A stretch of 24,291 nucleotides of DNA from a virus: IMG/VR virus record IMGVR_UViG_3300044960_000820, positions 1 through 24,291 of that record. The stretch is one strand, 5' to 3'. The translations under genes were made by a program, and so were the position numbers. Of this stretch, positions 14,176 through 20,671 are shown one piece after another. Each line of letters starts with the position of its first letter. Within the stretch, counting starts at the first letter, position 1. The notes beneath the pieces are model-generated. The model was not told the DNA's origin. It was given only the letters and a program-made list of their open reading frames with translations, and did not search any database.

Positions 14176-15354
14176 TCACACCTCCATTTTAATCGTCTCG
14201 CCCCAGGGCGCGACCCGGTCGGTAGTCGATACCCAGAGCACTGGCGTTTCGGGCGCGCGATCGGGGAATGTCCCCTCCAGGTCGGTCAAATAGATCACGC
14301 ACGCTGGCATGAGACCCTCGCGATCGAGGCGCTTGAACACGGGGCGGAAATCAGTGCCGCCGCCGCCGCGCGGGGAAAGCGTGATGTCATCGCCGCGCTG
14401 GAATTCGTCCACGCGCTGGACCGCAGCATCGCAATAGATCACGTACAGCGCCTCCGGCGCGCAATCGTCCATGATCGCGGCGATCTCCGCGCCGAAGGCG
14501 TCGAGCTCGATTTGACCGATCGAGCCGCTCGTGTCGATCGCAACCACGAGCGGGGGCGTGGTCTCGGAGCGCAGCGCGGGGAGATAGAGCCCGCTCGGCA
14601 CAAAACGCGGATTGGGCATCTTCCATGAGTAATCCGCCGCTTGCTGAACGAAGCGGCGTAGCGCCGTACGCCAATCGACGTGCGATTTCTTGAGCTGGTC
14701 GACAAGTCGCTCTAGGGAGGCGGGAAGCTTCCCCTGCTGCTTCGCCTGTGCGGCGGCCTGTAAAGTGGCCACGCGCCATTCCTCTTCCTGCGCGGGGTCG
14801 TCGGGATCGGCATCTCGGACCTCTCCGCAGGCTGGCTCAGGGGCGCTCTCTCCGGATTCGCCCCCACCCTTGCTGTCACCCTCTTCGCCGCCAGCGCCGC
14901 TCTCCGCGCCGCCGCCGGCTCCGTCGCCGTCGCCTTGCTCTTGTTTCTGATCCTTTGAAGGCGGCGGCTCATAGAGTGTCGAGTAGATCTGCTCGACGGC
15001 GCGGCCAGGCTCTGCGTCCGTGAGTGTGCCAGGTGGGAGAGAAAATCCCGCCTCGGCGACGATCGATGAAACGCACATCTCGGACGCGCGAGACCACCGC
15101 TTGAGATCGCGTCCATCGCGACGCCAAGGGTGTCCGTTTGCTACTTGCATGATTTTGACCGCGAGCAGCGCCTCGACTTCGTCAAGCGAGAGCTGCTCAA
15201 CGGCGCTTGGATTGTATCCGAGGCGTCGGCCATCCACCCAAGCGGTCTTGCAGCTTGGATCGGCGACGGGATCGAGGCGAAGGGCGAGCGTCCCAAAAAA
15301 CGGCTGCTCAAGCACGAGATTAACTCGCGCTTGGACGATTTTCTTATGCTCCAT
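14176..15354 (-). CDS. vWA-domain protein (DUF2201-like), MoxR partner
   Basis: This 392-aa protein pairs with the AAA+ ATPase encoded just upstream. Residues 1-130 resemble the N-terminal part of DUF2201 (putative metallopeptidase) proteins, with GHPWRRDGRDLKRWSRA near residue 74 and AEAGFSLPPG near 100. The HExxH zinc motif usual there is not visible (KIMQVANGH instead). Residues 131-190 are an acidic, glycine-rich linker. Residues 195-392 form a vWA-like domain with a complete MIDAS: DTSGS (Asp274, Ser276, Ser278), Thr334 in GGGGTDF and Asp358 in YLTDLEG. It binds a metal and a protein partner. The start at 15354 has GGGAGG and overlaps the ATPase gene by 11 bases. Confidence 0.8.
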   Translation of the reverse strand: MEHKKIVQARVNLVLEQPFFGTLALRLDPVADPSCKTAWVDGRRLGYNPSAVEQLSLDEVEALLAVKIMQVANGHPWRRDGRDLKRWSRASEMCVSSIVAEAGFSLPPGTLTDAEPGRAVEQIYSTLYEPPPSKDQKQEQGDGDGAGGGAESGAGGEEGDSKGGGESGESAPEPACGEVRDADPDDPAQEEEWRVATLQAAAQAKQQGKLPASLERLVDQLKKSHVDWRTALRRFVQQAADYSWKMPNPRFVPSGLYLPALRSETTPPLVVAIDTSGSIGQIELDAFGAEIAAIMDDCAPEALYVIYCDAAVQRVDEFQRGDDITLSPRGGGGTDFRPVFKRLDREGLMPACVIYLTDLEGTFPDRAPETPVLWVSTTDRVAPWGETIKMEV

Positions 15355-16381
15355 CGTCCACCTCCCCGCTGATAAGCTTGCCGATGTCGCTACTCAGGAG
15401 CTGGAGGAAGGGTGGCGAATGAATCAGTTTCGCGTTACGCCGCACGGCGTCGCGGAGGAGCAGCACGGCAAATTCCCCGCGCCCCGCATCGTTGAGGCGC
15501 ATCGCATACTTCGCGACGCGAGCGAAGTTCGCCTCCGTCGCGCGCGCGGCCAGACCCGTTGCGACCGCGTAGAGAGCTGCTGGCTGAGAGGGGAGCGGCG
15601 CGGAGTCGGGATCGAGCAGAATCGCGTCAAGAGACGGTAGCTCTCGATAGATTTGGAGGAAGGCGACGAACTCCGCCGCCGGGCCGTCGCCGACCGCGCC
15701 CTGGAGCGCGGCAAGCTCGATCGCAGGGGATAGTTTGAGCGCGATGATCTTCCCCGCCGCCGCCCAGGTGCGCGGGCAGGGGGAATTGACAAGATCTGCG
15801 GTGGGATTGAATTGGTGCAGCAGCTCGGGCCGAAAACGGACAAACGCAACGAGCTCGGCGGGTTGATTGGTGCGCAAAGCCCAGTTGCACCAATCGTCCA
15901 GATTCGCCTCGACATGGACAATCGAGACGAACCGCGACTTCACCGACTCCAGGATACCGGAGACGCCGGCGCGATCGGTGCGCCGATTGGTCGCCGCCAC
16001 GAAGGTCACGCACTCCGGGAGCGCATGACCGTTGACGCGGCGCGCGAGCAGGAGCTGCATATAGCTCGCCTGCACGGCGGGGGTCGCCTGGCCCAGGTCG
16101 TCGAGAAACCAGACGGTCGGTTGCTCCGCGTGCAGCGCACGCGAGAGATCACCGAATGGGAGAAAGGTGGCGCTTTCGCCATCCTTCCCGACCCACGGCA
16201 GTCCCTTCGCATCGGTCGGGTCGCTCACGACCGGATGCGAGACGATAAGATCCGCGCCCGAGGCCTGGGCGGCCTGGGCGACGAGATCGGACTTGCCGAC
16301 GCCCGGCGCTCCGACGAGGAGCACCGGGAGGCGGGCATTGATGGTAGACGTGAGCAGCGTCGAGACATCACGCGGCCTCAT
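15344..16381 (-). CDS. MoxR-type AAA+ ATPase
   Basis: This 345-aa protein is an AAA+ ATPase of the MoxR/AAA_5 kind, chaperone-like remodelling enzymes usually paired with vWA proteins. GAPGVGKS (residues 24-31) is Walker A, VWFLDDL (90-96) is Walker B, TFVAATNR (126-133) is sensor 1, and SVKSRF (146-151) probably holds the arginine finger. The C-terminal third is helical. ATG at 16381 has a perfect AGGAGG site, so the longer frame to 16429 is not needed. It overlaps both neighbours by 11-14 bases. The ATPase should act on whatever its vWA partner binds. No substrate is evident. Confidence 0.85.
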   Translation of the reverse strand: MRPRDVSTLLTSTINARLPVLLVGAPGVGKSDLVAQAAQASGADLIVSHPVVSDPTDAKGLPWVGKDGESATFLPFGDLSRALHAEQPTVWFLDDLGQATPAVQASYMQLLLARRVNGHALPECVTFVAATNRRTDRAGVSGILESVKSRFVSIVHVEANLDDWCNWALRTNQPAELVAFVRFRPELLHQFNPTADLVNSPCPRTWAAAGKIIALKLSPAIELAALQGAVGDGPAAEFVAFLQIYRELPSLDAILLDPDSAPLPSQPAALYAVATGLAARATEANFARVAKYAMRLNDAGRGEFAVLLLRDAVRRNAKLIHSPPFLQLLSSDIGKLISGEVDDGA

Positions 16382-16769
16382 CACGCACCTCCTGGCGGAT
16401 CTTTTCCGCCATGCGGTCGAGCCGCGCATGGGTCAGCTCGAGCGCAGGGTCGAGCCGCTCGACGGCAGCGATCACGTCGATGAGGCGAGGGAGCACATCT
16501 CGGTGCTTCTCCAGCGCGCGGAGTGCGCGCCGGACTCCCGCTTCACTCACGCCGTACAGGCGCGCGACATGCGGGAGAGTACGGCAGTGGACCATGAGGG
16601 AGAACGGCCATGCGGCGGAGGGTCTCCTGATGCGCGAGCAGCAATCCTGCCGCTCGCGGTCGGAAGGATAGAATCTTTTTTTCTTGTCGAAGTCGCCGTC
16701 CGGATGGCGGCTTCGGCTTTGGCGCGCGAGGTATTCGCGCGCGGCGTCAATCTCTCTCTGGATCTGCAT
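16368..16769 (-). CDS. Helix-turn-helix-like protein starting the MoxR-vWA operon
   Basis: This 133-aa protein is mostly helical and basic. LPHVARLYGVSEAGVRRALRA near residue 75 has the helix-turn-helix pattern (A-x-x-x-G-V-S then a second helix), so DNA binding is plausible. The C-terminal part, DVIAAVERLDPALELTHARLD, is a long helix. ATG at 16769 follows AAAGGAG; an upstream in-frame ATG at 16835 would add 22 residues read through a hairpin region. It is the first gene downstream of the leftward promoter at 16845-16873, and its end overlaps the ATPase start. Possibly an operon regulator. Confidence 0.65.
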   Translation of the reverse strand: MQIQREIDAAREYLARQSRSRHPDGDFDKKKRFYPSDRERQDCCSRIRRPSAAWPFSLMVHCRTLPHVARLYGVSEAGVRRALRALEKHRDVLPRLIDVIAAVERLDPALELTHARLDRMAEKIRQEVRDEAA

Positions 16770-16780
16770 AGTAACTCCTT

Positions 16781-16822
16781 TCCCCCTTCGCGGGGATCGC
16801 CCGTCCGCGTGCCGGGACGGGC
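16781..16822. repeat. Hairpin pair in the accessory operon leader
   Basis: Two inverted repeats lie between promoter and first gene: 16781-16785 with 16792-16796 (5 bp, ending against the ribosome site), and 16799-16806 with 16815-16822 (8 bp perfect). The layout matches the hairpin cluster at 14069-14159, including the same AAAGGAGTT ribosome site just beyond it. Confidence 0.7.
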
Positions 16823-16844
16823 TGTTCCGTGACATTTCGATATC

Positions 16845-16873
16845 ATTATTATCATGCTTACACGCTTTGTCAA
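16845..16873 (-). promoter_or_regulatory. Strong leftward promoter of the accessory operon
   Basis: On the minus strand TTGACA is at 16873-16868 and AATAAT at 16850-16845, with 17 bases between (11 of 12 consensus positions). RNA would begin near 16838 and carry a leader of about 70 bases with the two hairpins. It drives the HTH, MoxR, vWA and following genes. It lies downstream of the repressor genes, so the operon can be expressed independently. Confidence 0.75.
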
Positions 16874-16921
16874 TACCCCGATAATATTTTTTTATGCCGT
16901 AGAATTTGCTTATAAAATCAG

Positions 16922-17041
16922 CTAGATAGGGCGCCACAGTAGCGGCGATTCCGGCGCGCCGCGATCGTCGGCGATTTTCGCCGGAATGGCGGCGAGGAGT
17001 GCAGCGCCGACGAAAATCAAACACCAAAATAAAGTTTCCAT
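16922..17041 (-). CDS. 39-aa single-pass membrane peptide
   Basis: ATG at 17041 has GGAGG with 9 bases of spacing; the frame ends in TAG at 16922. The peptide starts METLFWCLIFVGAALLAAIP, a hydrophobic helix, followed by a short polar tail with PESPLLWRPI. It is read in the same direction as the repressor gene and the membrane protein at 17074. A typical phage membrane microprotein; possible roles are superinfection exclusion or regulation, but nothing in the sequence decides. Confidence 0.6.
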   Translation of the reverse strand: METLFWCLIFVGAALLAAIPAKIADDRGAPESPLLWRPI

Positions 17042-17073
17042 GATGAATGTCCTCCTTCGCTACCATATTATTA

Positions 17074-17439
17074 TTATCGCCGATCGCCGCCGTAGATTTT
17101 ATCCAGGCGGCGCCAGGCCCGATCATCCTTGAGCCATGCTGGCAACGCGCCGCCGTTGCGTTCCTTGATCTCGTTTTCCAGCGCGATAAATCGATTGCGA
17201 ATATCGCCGCCTCGTCTTCGATGCGGCGCGAGCAATTTGTTCAGCTCGTTTCCATCTCTCACGAATAGCGCGCGAGACAGCGCCTTTTCATAGTCCGCGT
17301 CCATCCGATAATAGTTCGAGAGAATCTCGCTCATCTCCGCCAGTGCGCGTTGGCGATAGAGTCTTTCTTCGCGCTCCCGATGCAGCCAGGCGCCGACAAT
17401 GGCGAGAGACAGAGAGATAATGATGATCAGAGTTTTCAT
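17074..17439 (-). CDS. Membrane-anchored helical protein next to the repressor
   Basis: This 121-aa protein has one N-terminal membrane helix (TLIIIISLSLAIVGAWL, residues 3-19). A long charged helical region with many arginines and glutamates follows, ending in ALPAWLKDDRAWRRLDKIYGG. ATG at 17439 overlaps the repressor TGA (ATGA junction), so it is expressed with the repressor and probably in the lysogen. Membrane proteins encoded next to repressors often alter the host in lysogeny, for example by superinfection exclusion. The bulk of the protein would be outside or inside depending on orientation, which I cannot settle. No known family. Confidence 0.65.
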   Translation of the reverse strand: MKTLIIIISLSLAIVGAWLHREREERLYRQRALAEMSEILSNYYRMDADYEKALSRALFVRDGNELNKLLAPHRRRGGDIRNRFIALENEIKERNGGALPAWLKDDRAWRRLDKIYGGDRR

Positions 17440-17858
17440 CGCGATTCTCCTTTTTTGTTTTCTTCGCGCACAATACGACGAAAAATCACGACGCTTTTCA
17501 GCAGCGCATCTATTATGTCATCCGGCGCCTCTCGCGCGAGCTCCTTGATTAAATGCACGAGCTTGAGCCTGTCGGACTTTCCGTAATTCTCCGGAGCCTC
17601 GGCTACTTCTAAAATTATTTTTCCTTCGGCGCTGCCGGTAACGAGCCAATCGATGGTCTGGCCGAAAATCGCCGCGAGAGAGGCTGCAATCGACAATGAT
17701 AGGCCTTGGCCAGACTCTAGTTTGTTGACTGCGCTCTTGTCGGAGTATCCGAGCATCATCGACAGATCCTCCTGCGTCCAGCCTCGCCGTTGCCTCTCCG
17801 AGCGAATCCTCGATCCGATCTCACATAGGTCGAGGTGGCTAATTTTTCTACTTGACAC
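17436..17858 (-). CDS. XRE-family repressor (lysogeny regulator)
   Basis: This 140-aa protein has a clear HTH_3 domain: EIGSRIRSERQRRGWTQEDLS, then MLGYSDKSAVNKLESGQ and SLSIAASLAAIFGQTIDWL (residues 13-71). A helical C-terminal part is suited to dimerisation. It probably holds down the rightward early genes, as the Mu c and lambda-type repressors do. The start is a GTG at 17858 and no ribosome site is visible, so initiation may be weak. Its first codons overlap the -35 of the early promoter (17852-17857), so the two transcripts begin against each other. It is divergent from the Cro/Ner-like gene, as in a classical switch. Confidence 0.8.
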   Translation of the reverse strand: MSSRKISHLDLCEIGSRIRSERQRRGWTQEDLSMMLGYSDKSAVNKLESGQGLSLSIAASLAAIFGQTIDWLVTGSAEGKIILEVAEAPENYGKSDRLKLVHLIKELAREAPDDIIDALLKSVVIFRRIVREENKKGESR

Positions 17859-17880
17859 GGGTTGATGGATTCGCTATTTT
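17852..17880 (+). promoter_or_regulatory. Early rightward promoter
   Basis: Plus-strand TTGACA at 17852-17857 and TATTTT at 17875-17880 with a 17-base spacer. The -35 is perfect and the -10 matches four of six. RNA would start near 17887 and run through the regulator, transposase and MuB genes. The -35 lies over the first codons of the repressor gene. Confidence 0.65.
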
Positions 17881-17892
17881 CATGCGCACGGC

Positions 17893-17898
17893 AGTATA
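17893..17898 (-). promoter_or_regulatory. Candidate -10 of the repressor promoter
   Basis: On the minus strand TATACT matches the -10 consensus in five of six bases and sits about 35 bases upstream of the repressor GTG. The sequence 17 bases further upstream is not a good -35, so this promoter may need an activator or be weak. Confidence 0.35.
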
Positions 17899-17923
17899 AA
17901 ACTCGTTTACCCCTATAATCCAG

Positions 17924-18160
17924 ATGGACATCCAACTCAAGCTCGCTCTCATAAGACGCAACTTGACCCTGGCCGACGTGGCGGCGGCGGTCAATCGGTC
18001 TCAGACCCTTATATCGCTGATCTTGAACGGCAAACGCGGCGGCTGGGCGCATCGCGCTAAAATCCGCGCGCTCCTCGGCGTGGATAAAAAAGCGCTGCCG
18101 GATAAGCCCCCCGCCCGGAGCAAGCGCTCTCGAAATCGCACGCCGGGGAGTAGCAAATGA
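17924..18160 (+). CDS. Small Cro/Ner-like HTH regulator
   Basis: This 78-aa protein begins MDIQLKLALIRRNLTLADVAAAVNRSQTLISLILNGK, a compact helix-turn-helix of the Cro/Ner kind, followed by a proline-, arginine- and lysine-rich tail suited to DNA backbone contacts. In Mu-like phages the first early gene is ner, which represses early and repressor transcription. The ATG at 17924 has no ribosome site; a TATAAT at 17914-17919 suggests a leaderless message is possible. It ends in an ATGA overlap with the next gene. Confidence 0.7.
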   Translation: MDIQLKLALIRRNLTLADVAAAVNRSQTLISLILNGKRGGWAHRAKIRALLGVDKKALPDKPPARSKRSRNRTPGSSK

Positions 18161-18348
18161 GCGTGATCGTCGTCGATTTCCGCGCCGCGCTCAGAGCGCA
18201 AATCGATCGCATGGCGGCCAAGCACGCGGCGATGCAGGCCGCGATCGGTGAATTGTCGCCGGACGAGTTGCCGGAGCATCTAAGGCGGCTCGAAGAGCAC
18301 GCCGAAAAATTATCCCGCCTGGCGTCTCGTTTAATGGAGGAAACATGA
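18157..18348 (+). CDS. Small helical early protein
   Basis: This 63-aa protein is almost entirely helical, with heptad-like leucines (LSPDELPEHLRRLEEHAEKL) and a coiled-coil look. ATG at 18157 overlaps the previous stop, and GGGGAG lies 7 bases upstream. I do not recognise it. It is the second gene of the early operon and is probably co-translated. Confidence 0.6.
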   Translation: MSVIVVDFRAALRAQIDRMAAKHAAMQAAIGELSPDELPEHLRRLEEHAEKLSRLASRLMEET

Positions 18349-18473
18349 AAATTATTCCCGTCGCGGTCGCTCTGCTCGCGGCCTTCGCCGCGGGCATCTA
18401 TGTCGGCGCGCGGATCGTCGAGCGATCCGAGCGCGAGCTCGCCAAATTCGTGCTCACCGGGAGAAGGCTATGA
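18345..18473 (+). CDS. 42-aa membrane peptide
   Basis: ATG at 18345 overlaps the previous TGA and has GGAGG upstream. The peptide has a basic start and a hydrophobic helix (IIPVAVALLAAFAAGIYVGA), then a charged tail with RIVERSERELAK. It is a single-pass membrane peptide of unknown role, followed at once by a second one. Confidence 0.6.
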   Translation: MKIIPVAVALLAAFAAGIYVGARIVERSERELAKFVLTGRRL

Positions 18474-18565
18474 TGTGGTTACTCGAAATTTTTTTCCTTT
18501 GGCTGCTTATCGGCTTCGTCGTCGCGCTCGCTTTCGGCGCGCTCTGCTCGACCGGCGATGAATGA
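18470..18565 (+). CDS. 31-aa membrane peptide
   Basis: ATG at 18470 overlaps the previous gene by four bases and follows an AGAAGG site. The peptide is mostly a hydrophobic helix (LLEIFFLWLLIGFVVALAFG) with a short polar end. With the preceding gene it makes a pair of early membrane peptides. A Kil-like or membrane-modifying role is conceivable but unsupported. Confidence 0.5.
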   Translation: MMWLLEIFFLWLLIGFVVALAFGALCSTGDE

Positions 18566-18752
18566 CCTGGTTGAGGCATTCGTCGTCCGCGTACGACGGA
18601 TGCTCAGAGAGATCGACGACGTCGACGATCTCGTTGCGGCATTGCGCCTCGAGATCGAGCGTGAATTTCCCGCGCGGAGGGCGGCGAGATCGCCGTTTGC
18701 TCGCCGGGCGCGCCAACGCCCTCGCCCTCCGCGCGCGGGAGGGTCTCGATGA
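18558..18752 (+). CDS. Small early protein with repeat-derived C-terminus
   Basis: This 64-aa protein starts at ATG 18558, overlapping the previous gene by 8 bases, with no ribosome site of its own. The N-terminal 37 residues (MNDLVEAFVVRVRRML, then DDVDDLVAALRLEIE) look like a regular acidic helix. The C-terminal part is arginine- and proline-rich and is read through an inverted-repeat element at 18668-18741. It ends in an ATGA overlap with the transposase gene, whose GGGAGGG ribosome site is also part of that element. The C-terminus may be an insertion rather than original protein. Confidence 0.5.
   Translation: MNDLVEAFVVRVRRMLREIDDVDDLVAALRLEIEREFPARRAARSPFARRARQRPRPPRAGGSR
18668..18741. 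repeat. Imperfect inverted repeat before the transposase gene
   Basis: The left arm TCCCGCGCGGAGGGCG (18668-18683) pairs with 18724-18741, whose reverse complement has the same sequence plus two extra bases. The space between holds a smaller palindrome (GGCGAGATCGCC region). The right arm overlaps the transposase ribosome site, so folding could hide it. Confidence 0.65.
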
Positions 18753-20521
18753 GAGATATCGATTCCGCCGGTGGCGTGGCCGGCGGATATATCGGCGGCG
18801 ACCCCAGCGGCGCAACCTCCTCGCCGCCAGGCGCATCGCCTGCGCCGCTCGATAAATCCCCCTTCCTCGCTGCGCCCGCAGCGGGGAAGGGGGATGATGA
18901 AATAGCGCGGGCTAACGCTATCGCCGACACGCTCAGTCATTATCCAATCTCCGAGGCGGCCAAACGCTTAGGCTGGTCGGAGATCACCACGCGGCGAAAA
19001 CTGCGCGCTATGCAACGTGATGGCATCGCTGCGCTATTGCGGAGAGCGCGCGCCGATCGCGGCTGTCCGCGCGTCGCCGACGATGAAACGATCAGGCGCG
19101 TGCAGCGCGAATATCTCCATCCCCATCGCCCAACTGCGAGGAGTATATATCGACGGCTCGCGACCGACTGCCATCGCAGCGGCGTCGAGGCGCCGAGCTA
19201 CTCCTTCGTCTTGCGCGCCATCCGCCGCATCGATCCCGATCTGATCGCTCGCTATCGATACGGCGAACGGAGATACGACGATCGCTACGCCTACGTCACG
19301 CTGCGGCGCAAACCGGCGCGACCGCGTCAATGGTGCGACGCCGATCATCATCCGTGCGATCACGCGGTCGTTTTCGCCGACGGCTCGATCGGTCGGCCCT
19401 GGCTGACGGCGATTCAGGATATCGCGACCAACGAGATTCTCGGTATCCATCTGACGCGCGGAAAGCCGGTCGGCAAGGGCACCTATCCCGGCGCACAAGC
19501 GATCGGGTTATGCATTCGGAACGCGATTCTGCGCAAAAGCGCCGAGTGGCCGAGCTACGGTCTCTTCGATCATCTCTATGCCGATCTCGGACGGGACTTC
19601 CGCTCTGAGTATGTGCGCGCCGTCTGCCGCGATCTCGGCATCGCGATCGTGCACACCCGCGGCTACCACGGCAAATCGAAGCCGATCGAGCGTTGGTTCG
19701 GCGTCATGGAAGACGCGCTCCGCGCCCTGCCCGGCTATGTCGGCCGCCGACCAGAGGATAACCCCCAGCGACAAAATCTGGTGCCTCGCCCCTTCAATCG
19801 CGACGATCTCCTCACGATCGAGCAGTTCGAACAAAAGCTGATCGACTGGATCGTTTGCGATTTCCATCATGCGCCATCCAGCGCGCTTGAGGGGTTATCG
19901 CCGCTCGAGGCCTTGCGCGCGCACGTCGATAGCGGTTTTGTCGCGCGCGAGGTGCGCGATGAACGCGCTCTGGACCTGTTGCTCATGCGCAAAGCGAATA
20001 AACGCGTGCGCAACGCCGGCGTGCAACATTTCGGCCGCTGGTACTTCGCGCCCGAGCTGTTGTCAATAATCGGCCGGCAGGTACAGGTCGCTTGGGATCC
20101 GGCGCGGGTGGGCGAGCTGGTGATCTATCTCGATAATCGCTTTCTCTGCACAGCACGCAATCGGGAGCTGGTCGATTATGGCGCGAGCGAGGAGACGCTG
20201 CGACGGGAGCGCGAGCTTAAGCGCCAGCAGCGCCAGGAACTGAGGCGGCGCTATGAAGAGCTAATCCGACAGCGCCAATATCCCAGCGAGCTTGCTAGGG
20301 CGAGAGCAGAAGAGGAAGAGAGCCGCGAGAAAAGACAAATCGCTGTCGGCGCCGAGGCGCCGGCCGCGACAGCTCTATTGCCCAAATATGCGCGCGCGAT
20401 CAAGGCGCTCGATCGGCCGCCGGTTCGGCCGGCGCGAGCGGCGCCGCGGCGCATCGACGACACGCCGGCCACGGAGGAAATGTTCCACCGCGTCGTCAAT
20501 CCCTGGCTGGAGGACGAATGA
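18749..20521 (+). CDS. Mu-type DDE transposase (MuA-like)
   Basis: This 590-aa protein is the transposase, homologous in layout to MuA. Residues 55-120 look like a DNA-binding helix-turn-helix (SEAAKRLGWSEITTRRKLRAMQRDG). The catalytic core shows an Asp near 197-199 (QWCDADHH), Asp279 (YADLGRDF) and Glu314 (KPIERWFG), the DDE triad of the RNase H-like fold. The rest is a beta-barrel and helical region typical of Mu C-terminal domains, with charged helices after residue 480 suitable for MuB contact. It cuts and joins phage ends to target DNA. ATG 18749 follows GGGAGGG. Residues 36-49 come from a palindromic element. Confidence 0.9.
   Translation: MRDIDSAGGVAGGYIGGDPSGATSSPPGASPAPLDKSPFLAAPAAGKGDDEIARANAIADTLSHYPISEAAKRLGWSEITTRRKLRAMQRDGIAALLRRARADRGCPRVADDETIRRVQREYLHPHRPTARSIYRRLATDCHRSGVEAPSYSFVLRAIRRIDPDLIARYRYGERRYDDRYAYVTLRRKPARPRQWCDADHHPCDHAVVFADGSIGRPWLTAIQDIATNEILGIHLTRGKPVGKGTYPGAQAIGLCIRNAILRKSAEWPSYGLFDHLYADLGRDFRSEYVRAVCRDLGIAIVHTRGYHGKSKPIERWFGVMEDALRALPGYVGRRPEDNPQRQNLVPRPFNRDDLLTIEQFEQKLIDWIVCDFHHAPSSALEGLSPLEALRAHVDSGFVAREVRDERALDLLLMRKANKRVRNAGVQHFGRWYFAPELLSIIGRQVQVAWDPARVGELVIYLDNRFLCTARNRELVDYGASEETLRRERELKRQQRQELRRRYEELIRQRQYPSELARARAEEEESREKRQIAVGAEAPAATALLPKYARAIKALDRPPVRPARAAPRRIDDTPATEEMFHRVVNPWLEDE
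18856..18895. repeat. 19-bp palindromic element inside the transposase gene
   Basis: Arms 18856-18874 and 18877-18895 pair over 19 bases with a single T-G mismatch and a two-base loop. The element falls in frame and encodes residues 36-49 (KSPFLAAPAAGKGD). The composition (CCCCCTTCC then GGAAGGGGG) recalls dispersed palindromic repeats of bacterial chromosomes that insert in frame. Confidence 0.85.
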
Positions 20522-20658
20522 AACAGAGCAATCCGTTTCGTCGCTATCACGGCCCGTGTGTCGGTCACTGCGCGCGACGCGATCCGGTGCGACTCTGGTG
20601 GTGTCACCTCTGCGATCGCATCGGCTGCTGGAATTGGTTGATCAATCATACGGATTAA
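20518..20658 (+). CDS. 46-aa zinc-ribbon peptide
   Basis: ATG at 20518 overlaps the transposase TGA. The peptide has a PCVGHC site followed by WWCHLC, a C-x3-C then C-x2-C arrangement with histidines nearby, suited to one zinc. It ends before a strong ribosome site for the MuB-like gene. Function unknown; possibly a small nucleic acid-binding factor for transposition. Confidence 0.55.
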   Translation: MKQSNPFRRYHGPCVGHCARRDPVRLWWCHLCDRIGCWNWLINHTD

Positions 20659-20671
20659 GGAGGTGCTTAAA

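Noticed and set aside
17847-17883. A possible 11-codon leader peptide before the repressor (ATG at 17883)
   Set aside because: It begins too near the predicted transcript start and has no ribosome site; its overlap with the repressor GTG is probably chance.
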